Origin: an uncultured Anaeroplasmataceae bacterium
GTDB lineage: Bacteria; Bacillota_I; Bacilli_A; Acholeplasmatales; Anaeroplasmataceae
Length of the DNA: 64,000 bases
Assembly (NCBI GenBank): GCA_944325035.1
Contig: CALUYM010000005.1
Coordinates: forward strand, 62,001 to 126,000
Reading direction: 5' to 3'
Shown here: in pieces, positions 41,135 to 49,990 of the stretch
Layout: each line of letters opens with the position of its first letter
How positions within the stretch are numbered: the first letter of the stretch is position 1
The notes under the pieces: generated by a model
Told to the model about the DNA's origin: nothing
Databases searched by the model: none
The model's input: only the letters and a program-made list of their open reading frames with translations
Position numbers and translations under genes: made by a program

Positions 41135-41998
41135 ATGGCATTCAGGACAATTGTTATTGGAAAAAGGTCGAAGCTTGAATGCTCACTTAACTACTTGATA
41201 TGCCGAAAAGGGGACCAAGAAACAAAGGTTTTATTAGATGAAATAAACATTATGATAATTGATTCTTGTCAAGTATCTATTACATCAGCACTTTTGAGTG
41301 CTTGTATTGAAAAAAAGATTAAGGTAATTTTTACTGATTCGTCGCACCAACCGTGTGGCGAATTGGTTGGTTACCACAATAGTTTTTATAGTTATCGTAA
41401 ACTGAAGGAACAAATGACTTTTGAAGAGTTTAATAAGGGACATCTTTGGGAAAGGATTGTAGTTGAAAAGATAGTCAACCAAGCTAAAAATTTAAAAGAT
41501 TTAAAAAAGTATGAACAATTAATGGAATATGCAGATCAGGTTGAATTTGATGATTCAACAAATAGAGAGGGTCATGCCGCAAAAGTTTATTTTAATTCAT
41601 TATTTGGCAATGATTTCAATAGAAGAACAGATTGCAGTATAAATAAATTTTTAAATTATGGTTATTCAATTATGATGTCATCTATTAGTAAAGAAATTTC
41701 AAGTTGTGGATATTTAACAGAATTAGGAATTCACCATATTGGAGAGTCGAACTCTTTTAATTTATCGTGTGATTTTGTAGAGCCATTGAGACCGCTAGTT
41801 GATTATCAAGTTATAAATGGTAAAGTTAATGAGAATAATTACAAAATCGTCTTTCTAGAATTATTAAATAAAAATGTAATTTATAATGAAAGAAATGTTA
41901 TTTTAGCTAACGCAATTCATCTTTATGTAGAGGATTTATTTAATTATTTAAAAAGCGGAAATGAGGAAAAGATAAAGTTTATTAAATATGAGTTATAG
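41135..41998 (+). CDS. cas1: CRISPR integrase Cas1
   Basis: A 287-residue type II Cas1, the catalytic subunit that inserts new spacers at the leader end. Metal ligands are visible as E145 (NREGHAAKVYF), H201 in IHHIGES and E216 in DFVEPLRPLVD. It starts three bases after cas9 with a GAGG site and overlaps cas2 by 11 bases. The length and motifs are those of the II-A branch, and no damage is visible. Confidence 0.95.
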   Translation: MAFRTIVIGKRSKLECSLNYLICRKGDQETKVLLDEINIMIIDSCQVSITSALLSACIEKKIKVIFTDSSHQPCGELVGYHNSFYSYRKLKEQMTFEEFNKGHLWERIVVEKIVNQAKNLKDLKKYEQLMEYADQVEFDDSTNREGHAAKVYFNSLFGNDFNRRTDCSINKFLNYGYSIMMSSISKEISSCGYLTELGIHHIGESNSFNLSCDFVEPLRPLVDYQVINGKVNENNYKIVFLELLNKNVIYNERNVILANAIHLYVEDLFNYLKSGNEEKIKFIKYEL

Positions 41999-42308
41999 AT
42001 TTATGAGGACAATACTATTTTTTGATTTACCATCTGTTACTAAAGTCGATAAAAAAATTTATCGAAAATTTGTAAAGGCATTAAAAGAACGAGGTTTTTA
42101 TATGTTACAGGAATCGGTATATGTAAAAATGAGTCTCGATTTAAGACATGCTGAAGCTACGGTAAATTCTTTGAAAGAATTTCTTCCATCAAAAGGGAGT
42201 GTTATTTCGCTCATAATAACGGAAAAACAGTTTGCATCAATGAATATTATGATGGGATGTTTTGAAAGTGAAGTACTATCAACCGACGAGAGGTTGGTTA
42301 TATTATGA
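41988..42308 (+). CDS. cas2: CRISPR adaptation protein Cas2
   Basis: A 106-residue ferredoxin-fold protein that bridges two Cas1 dimers. The first strand MRTILFFDLPSVTK carries the conserved acidic D13, and GFYMLQESVYVKMS is the second signature. It overlaps cas1 by 11 bases and csn2 by four, so the three adaptation genes are translationally coupled. It ends in TGA, which supports use of the standard code. Confidence 0.95.
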   Translation: MSYRFMRTILFFDLPSVTKVDKKIYRKFVKALKERGFYMLQESVYVKMSLDLRHAEATVNSLKEFLPSKGSVISLIITEKQFASMNIMMGCFESEVLSTDERLVIL

Positions 42309-42943
42309 GATTATTATTTTTAAAAGAAGTTAATACAACTTTAGAGTTGAAAAATGAAATACAGATAATTAGAGTTGAAGATGTAGAATTATATAGAAAA
42401 TACTGTTTTAAGTTATATGAATCATTAACATTTAGCATAGATGATTTCATATATGATCTAGATAAGTATGGATTGATTATTCATAATCCGATTGATATTT
42501 CTTTAAATGAAAAAAGATTTGTTACAACTTTATATAAAGCTTTCGAATCGGTTCTAGATGATGAATGCCGTAATTATTTAGCTCAAATTGAAAGCTCAAC
42601 TTTGAATTTATTAGAATTATTGGCATATAAAACCGGATTTGAAATTTGTTATTCTGAATGTGTAGATTTTACGAAGTTAATGTCAGCATTTAACATGGAA
42701 TTTGAAAGCATTGAATCATCAAATTATGCTACATTGTTGATTAGATACTGTAAGTTAGTAAAAGAACTTTTTAAAGTTAAGTGTATTTTTTCATTTGGCA
42801 TATCATCATTACTAACTAAAGATGAGGTTTTAGAATTAAATTATGTTTTAAAACAGTTAGATTTAGATATTATTGATATAATTTTTTCGAAAAAATCTGA
42901 AATTAATACTACCATTATTGATTCTGATTGGTGTATACTATAA
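42305..42943 (+). CDS. csn2: Type II-A adaptation protein Csn2
   Basis: A 212-residue Csn2, the ring-forming DNA-end-binding protein that defines subtype II-A and helps Cas1-Cas2 and Cas9 acquire spacers. The N-terminus (MRLLFLKEVNTTLELKN), the central acidic SLTFSIDDFIYDLDKYG and the C-terminal DIIFSKKSEI fit the short-Csn2 group. The identity rests on position and length as well as these features. It overlaps cas2 by an ATGA junction. Confidence 0.85.
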   Translation: MRLLFLKEVNTTLELKNEIQIIRVEDVELYRKYCFKLYESLTFSIDDFIYDLDKYGLIIHNPIDISLNEKRFVTTLYKAFESVLDDECRNYLAQIESSTLNLLELLAYKTGFEICYSECVDFTKLMSAFNMEFESIESSNYATLLIRYCKLVKELFKVKCIFSFGISSLLTKDEVLELNYVLKQLDLDIIDIIFSKKSEINTTIIDSDWCIL

Positions 42944-43042
42944 TCATATAAATCTTGGCTGTATTATTGGTATAGAGTTAAGTTTATATGCTTGATGTTA
43001 TCATTTTAACTGTAATAATATGCCTAGCCAACTAAATTTGAG
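42944..43042 (+). promoter_or_regulatory. CRISPR leader with ATTTGAG anchor
   Basis: This 99-base leader ends with ATTTGAG directly before the first repeat, the leader-anchoring sequence known from type II-A arrays, so new spacers should enter here. TTGATG (42992-42997), 18 bases, TAATAT (43016-43021) is a plausible pre-crRNA promoter with a start near 43028. Confidence 0.75.
42997..43032 (-). repeat. Degenerate inverted copy of the CRISPR repeat in the leader
   Basis: Read on the minus strand this 36-base stretch starts GTTGGCTAGGCATATTATT and ends AAC. It matches the 36-base CRISPR repeat (GTTTGCTAGGTATGTTATT...AAC) at 25 of 36 positions without gaps, including 15 of the first 18. It faces the first repeat across ten bases, so the two could form a long hairpin. 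Confidence 0.6.
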
Positions 43043-46000
43043 GTTTGCTAGGTATGTTATTCAAAGTATAAAGTGAACTTATCACGAACAAGGAACATTC
43101 GACAGCCGTTTGCTAGGTATGTTATTCAAAGTATAAAGTGAACTATAAGTGTTACAGTTAAATTCATCATTAGTTTGCTAGGTATGTTATTCAAAGTATA
43201 AAGTGAACTGAAGGTAAAAAGCACGGATTAAATAAGAGTGTTTGCTAGGTATGTTATTCAAAGTATAAAGTGAACTGCAAAAAAGCATTGTTATCCCCCT
43301 TTTGAGTTTGCTAGGTATGTTATTCAAAGTATAAAGTGAACTTTAAAGGACTTAGGAGTGGAGTTTATCTACGTTTGCTAGGTATGTTATTCAAAGTATA
43401 AAGTGAACTAAAAATGGTGTATTGATTAAGTATATCACGGTTTGCTAGGTATGTTATTCAAAGTATAAAGTGAACATCATCAAGTAAATTATATCGATAA
43501 TATACGTTTGCTAGGTATGTTATTCAAAGTATAAAGTGAACATTTTCAAAGAACATGAGGCTTTTGTTGTTGTTTGCTAGGTATGTTATTCAAAGTATAA
43601 AGTGAACGAAAATAATGAGGTTAAAGACCAAGAAGAAGTTTGCTAGGTATGTTATTCAAAGTATAAAGTGAACTGTTAGGGTTTTTAAAATTAAAATCGA
43701 CCGTTTGCTAGGTATGTTATTCAAAGTATAAAGTGAACGCTAGGTCTTGATAAAACCAGCTGTTAAAAGTTTGCTAGGTATGTTATTCAAAGTATAAAGT
43801 GAACTAAGATCAGGAAACTTAGCTTGAAGCAGTGTTTGCTAGGTATGTTATTCAAAGTATAAAGTGAACCTTGTAAACAAAGAAATGACGATGAAGTTAG
43901 TTTGCTAGGTATGTTATTCAAAGTATAAAGTGAACTAAATAAAAAAAGGACAAGCCCTTAAGACCGTTTGCTAGGTATGTTATTCAAAGTATAAAGTGAA
44001 CTTACAAGTATTGGCAAAGGGCTTATGACGGTGTTTGCTAGGTATGTTATTCAAAGTATAAAGTGAACTGGTACTTATGGAATATGCAAAGATAAATATG
44101 TTTGCTAGGTATGTTATTCAAAGTATAAAGTGAACACGTCATATTTATTAAAATATGCCCTAATAGTTTGCTAGGTATGTTATTCAAAGTATAAAGTGAA
44201 CTAGCGGTTTTCGTTTAGCGGTCTAGCAAACGTTTGCTAGGTATGTTATTCAAAGTATAAAGTGAACCTTGAAAAAAACTTATCAAAATACAACGTAGTT
44301 TGCTAGGTATGTTATTCAAAGTATAAAGTGAACTTCAAAGACCTTAACAAAAAATTGACATAGGTTTGCTAGGTATGTTATTCAAAGTATAAAGTGAACA
44401 AAGATAATTCCTGTGATAGTTCACCATTCGTTTGCTAGGTATGTTATTCAAAGTATAAAGTGAACCGAATTAATGCTTGTATTGTATTCAACATGTTTGC
44501 TAGGTATGTTATTCAAAGTATAAAGTGAACATTAAAAATCAAGAAGTAAAAATTATGATGGTTTGCTAGGTATGTTATTCAAAGTATAAAGTGAACTATA
44601 AGTACCTTCGTATTTATAATTAAAGTGTTTGCTAGGTATGTTATTCAAAGTATAAAGTGAACTGGGAAGTCAAAATCTTGGATATTATTAGATGTTTGCT
44701 AGGTATGTTATTCAAAGTATAAAGTGAACAGACTATCCTGATATGTATTATGGTTTGTGTTTGCTAGGTATGTTATTCAAAGTATAAAGTGAACGTCGCA
44801 TAATGCTCAACTATTGACGGAATAGTTTGCTAGGTATGTTATTCAAAGTATAAAGTGAACAATAGCTAAAATACAATCCATAGGCTTTTTGGTTTGCTAG
44901 GTATGTTATTCAAAGTATAAAGTGAACTAATCATCTTTGTTATCAAATGATTTTGAAGTTTGCTAGGTATGTTATTCAAAGTATAAAGTGAACGTGTATA
45001 GTTTGTCCTTATTCCCTTTATTTTGTTTGCTAGGTATGTTATTCAAAGTATAAAGTGAACCCCACATATATTGAACTATGGCATCATAATGTTTGCTAGG
45101 TATGTTATTCAAAGTATAAAGTGAACAAGAAGAACTGAATATATCTATTTCAATATGTTTGCTAGGTATGTTATTCAAAGTATAAAGTGAACAAAGAGGA
45201 ACTGATATTATTAACGGTCATAGTTTGCTAGGTATGTTATTCAAAGTATAAAGTGAACTAACAATGTCAATGACATGTCAATGACAGTGTTTGCTAGGTA
45301 TGTTATTCAAAGTATAAAGTGAACCAATATTCTTTAAGATAAGACAAATCACAAGTTTGCTAGGTATGTTATTCAAAGTATAAAGTGAACACTTTTAGAA
45401 TCTTTCATTTCATCATTATTACGTTTGCTAGGTATGTTATTCAAAGTATAAAGTGAACCTTGATTCTGACGAACACTAATAGATTTAAGTTTGCTAGGTA
45501 TGTTATTCAAAGTATAAAGTGAACTTTTATCTTTAATATCATCAAAATTTTTACGTTTGCTAGGTATGTTATTCAAAGTATAAAGTGAACTAAGCAATCA
45601 AACATATCATAACTTCTATGTTTGCTAGGTATGTTATTCAAAGTATAAAGTGAACTGCTACTCTAGAGCGTAAAGAAGCTACTGTGTTTGCTAGGTATGT
45701 TATTCAAAGTATAAAGTGAACTCATGTAATGTTTAATTCCTTCGGATACTCGTTTGCTAGGTATGTTATTCAAAGTATAAAGTGAACAGGGGTGATATAA
45801 GAAGTACGCTTTTTTGGTAGTTTGCTAGGTATGTTATTCAAAGTATAAAGTGAACTTTAAACAACTTGCAAGAGTAGTTTTACCCGTTTGCTAGGTATGT
45901 TATTCAAAGTATAAAGTGAACAGAGCTTTAAGTTCTTCATCAACAATGCGAGTTTGCTAGGTATGTTATTCAAAGTATAAAGTGAACCCATATAATATAA

Positions 46001-46187
46001 TCAAGGGTGGGCGCAAGGTTTGCTAGGTATGTTATTCAAAGTATAAAGTGAACTCAGTGTGAAAACTCCAATAATAATTGACATGTTTGCTAGGTATGTT
46101 ATTCAAAGTATAAAGTGAACTGAGCCCCAGCCTATGCCTGCGCCTGAACCCGTTTGCTAGGTATGTCATTCAAAATATGAAAATTTC
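43043..46187 (+). CRISPR. Type II-A CRISPR array, 48 repeats and 47 spacers
   Basis: The 36-base repeat begins GTTTGCTAGGTATG and ends AAAGTATAAAGTGAAC. I count 48 copies, the first at 43043 and the last at 46152. As read by eye, the first 47 are identical and only the last is degenerate (changes from its sixteenth base on), which marks the leader-distal end. Spacers are 29-32 bases. The ATTTGAG leader lies on the left, so the array is transcribed rightward. The start of the repeat pairs with the tracrRNA upstream of cas9. No two spacers look alike. Confidence 0.98.
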
Positions 46188-46249
46188 ATATTTCATTTTC
46201 AACAAAAAGCTATTGATATTTTAGCTATTTACTTTAATTAAAGTTTTTC

Positions 46250-46278
46250 TTGAAAACAAATAAATATATTGTTATAAT
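46250..46278 (+). promoter_or_regulatory. Promoter of the small membrane-protein gene
   Basis: TTGAAA (46250-46255), 17-base spacer, TATAAT (46273-46278). Confidence 0.78.
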
Positions 46279-46301
46279 TATAATTAATTTGAGGTATTCC
46301 T

Positions 46302-46538
46302 ATGGAAAAAATTACGAAACAAGATATTATAAACAATAAGCAAAATTGTATATTAATTCCAATGTATTCAATTATCCTTTCCATTGTATACGTTTCATGG
46401 GTATATTATTCAATTCATTGGCTTTGGTTAGAAATTATATTACCATTTATTTTTGTAGGAACAGGATTATTTTTTACTTATAGCTCTACTTTAAAGAAAA
46501 AACATAGCTTAGAAAAAGAGACTAAAGATAAAAAATAA
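46302..46538 (+). CDS. Small two-helix membrane protein, unknown
   Basis: A 78-residue protein with two hydrophobic segments (IPMYSIILSIVYVSWVYYS and LWLEIILPFIFVGTGLFFTY) and a highly charged C-terminal tail. The ATG is preceded by GAGG and by a consensus promoter, so it is very likely expressed. I do not recognise a family. It is the first gene after the CRISPR array and could be a membrane component of the locus or an unrelated neighbour. Confidence 0.65.
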   Translation: MEKITKQDIINNKQNCILIPMYSIILSIVYVSWVYYSIHWLWLEIILPFIFVGTGLFFTYSSTLKKKHSLEKETKDKK

Positions 46539-46595
46539 AATCCTTTACTTTTTATAGGGTTTCTTGTATAATTCCATTCGTGAGGTGAAATTTTA

Positions 46596-47291
46596 ATGTA
46601 TACACGAGACATTAAGCAATGGATTTTTTCTTTAAAAGAAGAAGAATTAATTCTTGTTAAACAAGCATACGAAAAGAATTTTACTGGAATGAAGGAAGCT
46701 ACGTTTTATCAATTACTTGCACGTTTAAACGAAGAAAAAGTAATTGGAAAAATCGCCAAAGGTTTATATTTTAAACCTAAGAATAATGATGTTACAATTT
46801 TACCAAGTTTTGAAAAATTACTTAACTTTTTCACAAATAAAAACAAGAATGGTATGATTGTTGGCGAAAAAATGTTAGAATCTTATGGAATTATTACTAC
46901 TGATTCTAACCAATATAAGGTTTATACAAATGTAATCGAAATTAAGACTAAGCGTTTTATCTCTAACTTAGTTATTGAAAATGTTGATGTAGATTACAAG
47001 AATGATGTTGTGCGTAAAACAATTGAGGTTCTTGAATTAATTGAAATAATTGACAATTATCCTAATGCTAACATTGAGGCTTTAGAGAAAGTCTTAAAAG
47101 AATTTAGCGAATTATTTAAAGAAGATATACTTTTCAAAGTTTTAATGGCTAAGACTTATAAAAAACGTAATATTGCAGCTTTAAAAATTATTCTAGATCA
47201 CTATAATGTGGCTAACAACCTATCAAGACAGTTAAATACAGCTTCTAAATATTCATTCCCTAAAAAGATTGAAGAAGCTTTAAAATTATAA
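46596..47291 (+). CDS. AbiEi-like (DUF6088-type) winged-helix regulator
   Basis: A 231-residue protein. The N-terminal 65 residues form a winged helix (FTGMKEATFYQLLARLNEEKVIGKIAKGLYFKP) with the G-L-Y-F/Y ending typical of AbiEi antitoxins and DUF6088 proteins (key part KGLYFKP). The remainder is helical. AbiEi normally represses an abiE operon and counters the nucleotidyltransferase toxin AbiEii. No AbiEii-like gene lies downstream; the next gene is on the other strand. It is therefore either an orphan antitoxin or a regulator with another job. GAGGTG precedes the ATG. Confidence 0.65.
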   Translation: MYTRDIKQWIFSLKEEELILVKQAYEKNFTGMKEATFYQLLARLNEEKVIGKIAKGLYFKPKNNDVTILPSFEKLLNFFTNKNKNGMIVGEKMLESYGIITTDSNQYKVYTNVIEIKTKRFISNLVIENVDVDYKNDVVRKTIEVLELIEIIDNYPNANIEALEKVLKEFSELFKEDILFKVLMAKTYKKRNIAALKIILDHYNVANNLSRQLNTASKYSFPKKIEEALKL

Positions 47292-47350
47292 TAAAAAAAA
47301 GCTTAGAAACATCTGTAAAAATGCAGATTGAGTTCTAGCTTTTTTTATTT
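47292..47350. terminator. Shared bidirectional terminator
   Basis: A-run plus AGCTTAGAA pairs with TTCTAGCT plus T-run, with an inner ATCTG/CAGAT stem. It lies between convergent genes. Confidence 0.65.
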
Positions 47351-47351
47351 T

Positions 47352-47864
47352 TTACTCATCTTGTTGCATTCGAAGACGACGAAAAGGATAACTTATTAAA
47401 TTACTTACAAAAATTAAAATTAAAAATTCCAAACTGTTTTTATTTGTATCTAGTTCAGGCGCAATAATATGATGTCTTTCGTTATATTTATTTATAAAAT
47501 CATTAAGAGATTTTCTATCAAAAGCAAGGGTGAATAGTTCAACTAAAATAATAGTAAAAACAATCTCCTGAGTATTGATTTCAAAATCCACGTTAAAATC
47601 ATTTTCTGCTAGACTTGTAAAATAATTATATGTAACTGTTGAGATAGCTATTATTTCTAATCGATCTGCTGTTTCTGGTAAAGCGAAAATTACGAAAGCA
47701 GTAGCTACAGCTCCAAAATAAACTGAAATGTCAGATAGAATAACATCAGTTGTTAAAATATTATCATCAACTAAAGATACTATAATATCAGCAAAAAATT
47801 GCGATATAACGGCAATACCAACAGTATTACCTAAGCGTACAATGTTATAGTGATTATTTTCCAT
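47352..47864 (-). CDS. Hypothetical membrane protein
   Basis: A 170-residue protein with about four hydrophobic segments (TVGIAVISQFFADIIVSLV, VYFGAVATAFVIFAL, EIVFTIILVELFTLAF, LEFLILIFVSNLISY) separated by acidic loops. It ends RRLRMQQDE. No family is recognised. It is convergent with the AbiEi-like gene and divergent from the oligopeptidase. A recognisable ribosome site is lacking, so expression is less certain than for its neighbours. Confidence 0.6.
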   Translation of the reverse strand: MENNHYNIVRLGNTVGIAVISQFFADIIVSLVDDNILTTDVILSDISVYFGAVATAFVIFALPETADRLEIIAISTVTYNYFTSLAENDFNVDFEINTQEIVFTIILVELFTLAFDRKSLNDFINKYNERHHIIAPELDTNKNSLEFLILIFVSNLISYPFRRLRMQQDE

Positions 47865-47957
47865 ACCGAATTATATGAGAAGTAATTGTTAAAAATTCAT
47901 TTTACTTAGTCATAAAAAAAGTTTTGTGTTATAATTACTAAAAGGATGGTGCTATCA

Positions 47958-49646
47958 ATGAAGTTTAATGAAATGAAATATGTGCGACCTGATTTTGATA
48001 AAATAATCGAGTCATTAGAAAATCTTGCAGGTAGAATTAATCAAGCATCTAACGTAGATGAAATTGATTCATTATTTAAAGAGAGTCAACAAATTTCTAT
48101 GGAATTTGAAACTATGGCGACTCTTTGTTCTATTCGTAATAGTATTAATACTATCGATGAGTTTTACGAACAAGAACAAGCAATTTTTGATGAAAAAAGT
48201 GCATTAGTTTCTAATGCATTAGCTAAAGTTAACAGAGCAATTATTGATTCAAAATATTTAATGGAACTTAAAAAAAGATATCCAGCACAATTATTTAATT
48301 TAATGGAAACCAGTTTAAAATGTATTGATGAAAAAATTATTTCTGAATTAATAGAAGAGAGTAAATTAGTCACAGAATATTCAAAATTATTAGCTTCTGC
48401 TAAGATTGAATTTGATGGTAAAATTAATAATTTATCACAAATGACTGTCTATGCTAATAGCTTGGATAGAAGTATTCGTAAAGCTGCAGAACTTAAAAAA
48501 GTTGAATTTATGGAATCAATAGAAGAACGAGTTGACGAAATTTATTCAAAGCTAGTTTCAGTAAGAGATCGTATGGCTAAAAAGTTAGGATATGAAAATT
48601 ATATACCATTTGGATATTTACGCTTAAATCGTACAGATTACAATAGTGAAGATGTAGCCAAATATCGCAAACAAGTATTAGAAAATGTTGTACCAATGGC
48701 TCAAAAAATTATTGAATTGCAGTCTAAACGAATCGGTATTCCGGATTTTAAAGCTTACGATATCCCTCTATTTTATCCGGATGGAAATCCAACACCTAAA
48801 GGTGATAAAGATGTATTAGTAAAAAATGCTCAATTGATGTATCATGAATTATCAAAAGAAACAGGCGAGTTTTTTGATTTTATGATTGAAAATGAATTAA
48901 TGGATTTAGATACAAGAGCTAATAAACAAGGTGGAGGATATTGTACATTTATTAATAAATATAAATCACCATTTATCTTCTCAAATTTTAACGGAACTAT
49001 GGGAGATGTTGATGTTTTAACTCATGAAGCAGGGCATGCATTTGAAGTTTATACGGCAGCTAAAAATATTCCATATTCTAACTTATATTGGCCTACTTTA
49101 GAAGCTTGTGAAATTCATTCAATGTCGATGGAGTTCTTTGCGCATCCATGGATGGATAAATTTTTTGGAATTGATGCTGAAAAATATCGCTATAAACATT
49201 TAGCAGAAGCCATTACTTTTATTCCATATGGTGTATCTGTTGATGAATTCCAACACTTTGTATATGAAAATCCAAATGCAACTATAGATGAACGCAAAGC
49301 TGCATGGAGAGAAATTGAAAAGAAGTATACGCCAAATAAGGACTATGATGGTATTTCGTATTATGAACGAGGAAATTATTGGTGCCGTCAATCACATATT
49401 TTCTCTACTCCGTTTTACTATATTGATTATACATTAGCACAAGTTTGTGCTTTCCAATTTTTCTTGTTAGATAGACAAAATCATAGTGAAGCTTGGAAGA
49501 AGTATGTAGACTTATGTAAACTAGGTGGTTCTTTATCTTTTACAAACTTATTAAAAGAAGTATCTCTAAAAAATCCATTTACAGAGGGAAGTTTAAAACC
49601 AATAATGGATGATTTAGAAAAGGTGTTAGAGGAAGAACAAGTTTAA
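47958..49646 (+). CDS. M3-family oligoendopeptidase
   Basis: A 562-residue zinc peptidase of the PepF/M3 group that cleaves short cytoplasmic peptides. The active site is LTHEAGHAFEVY, with HEAGH at 356-360. The second half of the zinc site is in ACEIHSMSMEFF, where the family has its glutamate ligand. The start at 47958 (MKFNEMKYVRPDF) matches family N-termini; the ATG at 47946 is immediately adjacent to AAGGA and unlikely. It has its own TATAAT and terminator. Confidence 0.9.
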   Translation: MKFNEMKYVRPDFDKIIESLENLAGRINQASNVDEIDSLFKESQQISMEFETMATLCSIRNSINTIDEFYEQEQAIFDEKSALVSNALAKVNRAIIDSKYLMELKKRYPAQLFNLMETSLKCIDEKIISELIEESKLVTEYSKLLASAKIEFDGKINNLSQMTVYANSLDRSIRKAAELKKVEFMESIEERVDEIYSKLVSVRDRMAKKLGYENYIPFGYLRLNRTDYNSEDVAKYRKQVLENVVPMAQKIIELQSKRIGIPDFKAYDIPLFYPDGNPTPKGDKDVLVKNAQLMYHELSKETGEFFDFMIENELMDLDTRANKQGGGYCTFINKYKSPFIFSNFNGTMGDVDVLTHEAGHAFEVYTAAKNIPYSNLYWPTLEACEIHSMSMEFFAHPWMDKFFGIDAEKYRYKHLAEAITFIPYGVSVDEFQHFVYENPNATIDERKAAWREIEKKYTPNKDYDGISYYERGNYWCRQSHIFSTPFYYIDYTLAQVCAFQFFLLDRQNHSEAWKKYVDLCKLGGSLSFTNLLKEVSLKNPFTEGSLKPIMDDLEKVLEEEQV

Positions 49647-49652
49647 AGATGT

Positions 49653-49683
49653 AAGAAAGGGATTAATCTTCCCCTTTCTTTTT
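49653..49683 (+). terminator. Terminator of the oligoendopeptidase gene
   Basis: AAGAAAGGGG and CCCCTTTCTT around an AT loop, followed by T. Confidence 0.85.
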
Positions 49684-49728
49684 CTATATTAAATTATTAA
49701 AAACATTCACTTTGAAAAGTGAAACTAG

Positions 49729-49765
49729 TTGAATTTATAAGCATGTATGGTATACTTAACGTATA
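49729..49765 (+). promoter_or_regulatory. Promoter and possible operator of the XRE/membrane operon
   Basis: TTGAAT (49729-49734), 16 bases, TATACT (49751-49756). The -10 region is part of TATACTTAACGTATA, a small inverted repeat that could be an autoregulatory site. A further palindrome TTCACTTTGAAAAGTGAA lies at about 49706-49723. Confidence 0.55.
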
Positions 49766-49788
49766 TGATATGAAAGGGTGCGATTTTG

Positions 49789-49989
49789 GTGATTAATAAA
49801 GTCCAAATATTAAGAAAAAATAAGAAAATCACCCAAGAAGAACTAGCCCGAATTGTTGGGGTAACGAGACAAACAATTATTTCTATTGAAAGTGGAAAGT
49901 ATATTGCATCTTTATCACTAGCTTTGAAACTGGCACAAGTTTTTGGCAAACCAGTTGAAGAGATTTTTATATTAGAGGATGGTGAATAA
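49789..49989 (+). CDS. Small XRE-family HTH regulator
   Basis: A 66-residue Cro/CI-type DNA-binding protein. The HTH is ITQEELARIVGVTRQTIISIES, followed by SLSLALKLAQVFGKPVEEIF. This is the compact form (YgzD/YozG-like) that typically sits before a membrane protein. The GTG at 49789 gives MINKVQILRKNKK and fits family N-termini; a TTG at 49786 is equally near the GAAAGGGTG site. It overlaps or abuts the next gene and probably represses the pair. Confidence 0.88.
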   Translation: MINKVQILRKNKKITQEELARIVGVTRQTIISIESGKYIASLSLALKLAQVFGKPVEEIFILEDGE

Positions 49990-49990
49990 G

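Noticed and set aside
43011..43032. A second tracrRNA in the leader
   Set aside because: The plus strand has an anti-repeat, but no nexus or terminator hairpins follow; the next sequence is the array itself. The real tracrRNA lies before cas9.
44972..45597. Minus-strand frames with repeated SLYTLNNIPSK units
   Set aside because: They are translations of the CRISPR repeat and have no ribosome site; not proteins.
46188..46240. Terminator right after the CRISPR array
   Set aside because: ATATGAAAATTTCATAT is palindromic but AT-only and without a T-run, so I do not call it.
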